Below, one piece after another: positions 5,901-6,196 of a DNA stretch of 6,196 nt. The stretch covers positions 1-6,196 of the forward strand of contig JAEZJL010000176.1 in assembly GCA_023415815.1 (NCBI GenBank). The letters are read 5' to 3'. The position numbers were made by a program, and so were the translations under genes. Origin of the DNA: Bacillota bacterium (GTDB taxonomy: Bacteria > Bacillota > Clostridia > Acetivibrionales > DTU013). The notes under the pieces were generated by a model that was given only the letters and a program-made list of their open reading frames with translations, made no database searches and was not told the origin of the DNA. How positions within the stretch are numbered: the stretch's first letter is position 1; each line of letters begins with the position of its first letter.

Positions 5901-6196
5901 CCTGCGGGGAGGCAGCCGCTGCGAAGGGGCCTGCTCAGCGCTTTGACAAAACAGACGATCGGGAGAATAAAAGTCATGATATTTTATTCCATCTGGGTGA
6001 GATAGGAAAAATGAGCGGGGATGAGGGGTATCTGTATCTGCTCCGTGTTCTGACAGAGCAAATGGAGGTGGATTACTGCGCCGTCTTTTTTGAAAAATCC
6101 GATGAATTGTTTCTGGAATACGATAAGCGGAAGAGCGAGGCGGCCTGCGCCCATCCGGAGGGCATCAACCTGAACCATTTGGGCGGTCTGCCCCAC
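2957..6196 (+). CDS. Large STAND-type ATPase / TPR-like / GAF signalling protein, C-terminus outside the window
   Basis: One frame of 1080 codons without a stop, running off the right edge. The N-terminal NTPase (about 16-290) has Walker A GRPGIGKS (45-52), a family-like segment GIILSVCPYAQIL (120-132), Walker B with the hallmark IVFIDDLQWAD (170-180), a sensor-like AWRNHD (204-209) and GNPF (266-269). A winged-helix-like region follows (about 305-400) with FPHD (383-386). Residues about 420-1000 are a long helical, TPR-like solenoid. From about 1009 (ILFHLGEIGKMSGDEGYLYL) a GAF-like domain appears to begin. The order matches the middle of the giant Ser/Thr kinase - ATPase - GAF - histidine kinase proteins, in which the ATPase and solenoid couple sensing to output. 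The N-terminal kinase is missing: an in-frame TAA at 2921-2923 lies only 11 codons before the start. The output domain (histidine kinase, GGDEF, HTH or other) cannot be seen. It is likely cytoplasmic, since no membrane segment or signal peptide is visible. The start at GTG 2957 is chosen for its ribosome binding site. Confidence 0.88.
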   Translation, partial: MVIARDRIEERIGKTMVGRSHETELFKKQFSHVLEGGMGLTAVSGRPGIGKSFFVERAAGLFAGGSATYVCGKFRQYDQSPLIAFSEIIEQMVRHILTLPAEALKHIKNDLNRKLNADSGIILSVCPYAQILFETHKAVHADNLEKLKYRVRKAVYQFFATVSTALFPLIVFIDDLQWADTLSVNIIDMLCHDYGYLNLHLVLAWRNHDAAGAYLNPAKLPKSDDILIELGALQLEDIDQYVRLVFGDNIEHKEHLIRILFGLTMGNPFNIDRVVKLLIQQKAFTYSAPGDKWVLWHSKMEKLNLPADIEQLILRQINELDKEEKELLLLISCCGNATVPLLRALTGTESDLLDFRLDKLCGKSLLIKKAPEDPAQDAAVYSFPHDIILKLAYQQMDAAERSKNHCRIAETLASLHKESHEASVRLSIAAHFLKADRAFVSPDKVKPWVNTLYEAGIAAKAGMAPEQALSIFERCADLLYSDESQEKSSLMLRIQLELSECRFICGQTEEAKQNFEALMAEYPETENLIKIKRAYLRLCARNGDFERVMVLGVQLLAHLNFKLDQKHLVPDVIKSKLLFTDRKISRLTSAPEITETRRLYILETLTVMALAANRTDDRLSAIFALKLAVLSARYGSSDYAPAAYAAYCYVLFSVLRKPEKGRQLEKAVLELMGKCGNSDSKSTAWFLLGAFTHHLTNSLEDTLECLKKSIEEGDKEGGSLYSSYACAFIILTKYMTGRPLGELQQTIDDYRRLPKRPDYNVVLSLCDIYAGQINQLKNGVLPPRKAPYEEERESGDKDLFELTILLTGIIIELERLYLAGMIEEAYALTVSIASVMTSFLGFILDVEYIFCNILTRLAMHRNLSVKEQRRNKKIIEKHLKELKYCVGIYKGNHYARYLLARAEYDAVFLPERASDKPYREAMAFARQQGNLSLEALANLLAARYHHEDGRLSEFYALEAVNLYKKWGADHIGELILRKLKLSCGEAAAAKGPAQRFDKTDDRENKSHDILFHLGEIGKMSGDEGYLYLLRVLTEQMEVDYCAVFFEKSDELFLEYDKRKSEAACAHPEGINLNHLGGLPH

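Noticed and set aside
4994..6196. Minus-strand open frames 4994-5536, 5543-5794 and 5984-6196
   Set aside because: Same reason: they mirror the solenoid and GAF-like part of the large plus-strand gene and have no ribosome binding site or recognisable motif.
1..6196. CRISPR array, tRNA or rRNA genes, transposase or integrase
   Set aside because: No regularly spaced repeats, no cloverleaf-like segment with a CCA end, and no transposase or recombinase motifs were seen on either strand.

Overview
The window looks like chromosomal DNA from a Bacillota, most likely a clostridial-type bacterium. This rests on the strong purine-rich ribosome binding sites, the mix of ATG and GTG starts, the mixed codon use, and a first small protein that resembles small proteins common in Clostridia. 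No rRNA, tRNA, CRISPR array, transposase or integrase is visible. Every assignment comes from reading the sequence; no database search was possible.

Layout. Positions 6-293 hold a small, acidic, helical protein, possibly with its true start outside the window, followed by a hairpin at 311-341. Positions 294-747 form a long gap that contains an AT-rich inverted repeat, a possible 41-codon reading frame on the minus strand, and a -10-like box next to the following gene. Positions 748-1743 encode a clear AraC-family transcription regulator. Immediately behind it are a probable 39-residue small protein (1775-1894) and a four-helix membrane protein (1914-2498), all in the same direction with short gaps. 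The start codon of the small protein lies in the loop of a hairpin that could also be a weak terminator for the araC-type gene. The membrane gene is visibly richer in A+T than its neighbours and may also have its own extended -10 promoter.

Positions 2499-2956 are a second gap with only short, broken reading frames and a good promoter candidate (TTGAAG, 17 bases, TATACT). From 2957 to the right edge runs one uninterrupted frame of 1080 codons, still open at the edge. It encodes a large STAND-type ATPase (Walker A, Walker B DDLQWAD, GNPF), then a long helical TPR-like region, then what looks like the start of a GAF domain. The order matches the middle of the giant serine/threonine-kinase / ATPase / GAF / histidine-kinase signalling proteins, but the N-terminal kinase domain is absent. 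The C-terminal output domain is outside the window.

How the parts may work together: the window pairs a ligand-responsive-type regulator and a small membrane protein with a large ATPase-scaffold sensor, all reading rightwards. A joint signalling function is inference only, since separate promoters are likely and no enzyme or transport substrate is visible. The items most worth checking are the kinase-less sensor and its missing C-terminus, the 39-residue protein with its start codon in a hairpin loop, and the minus-strand frame at 532-657.
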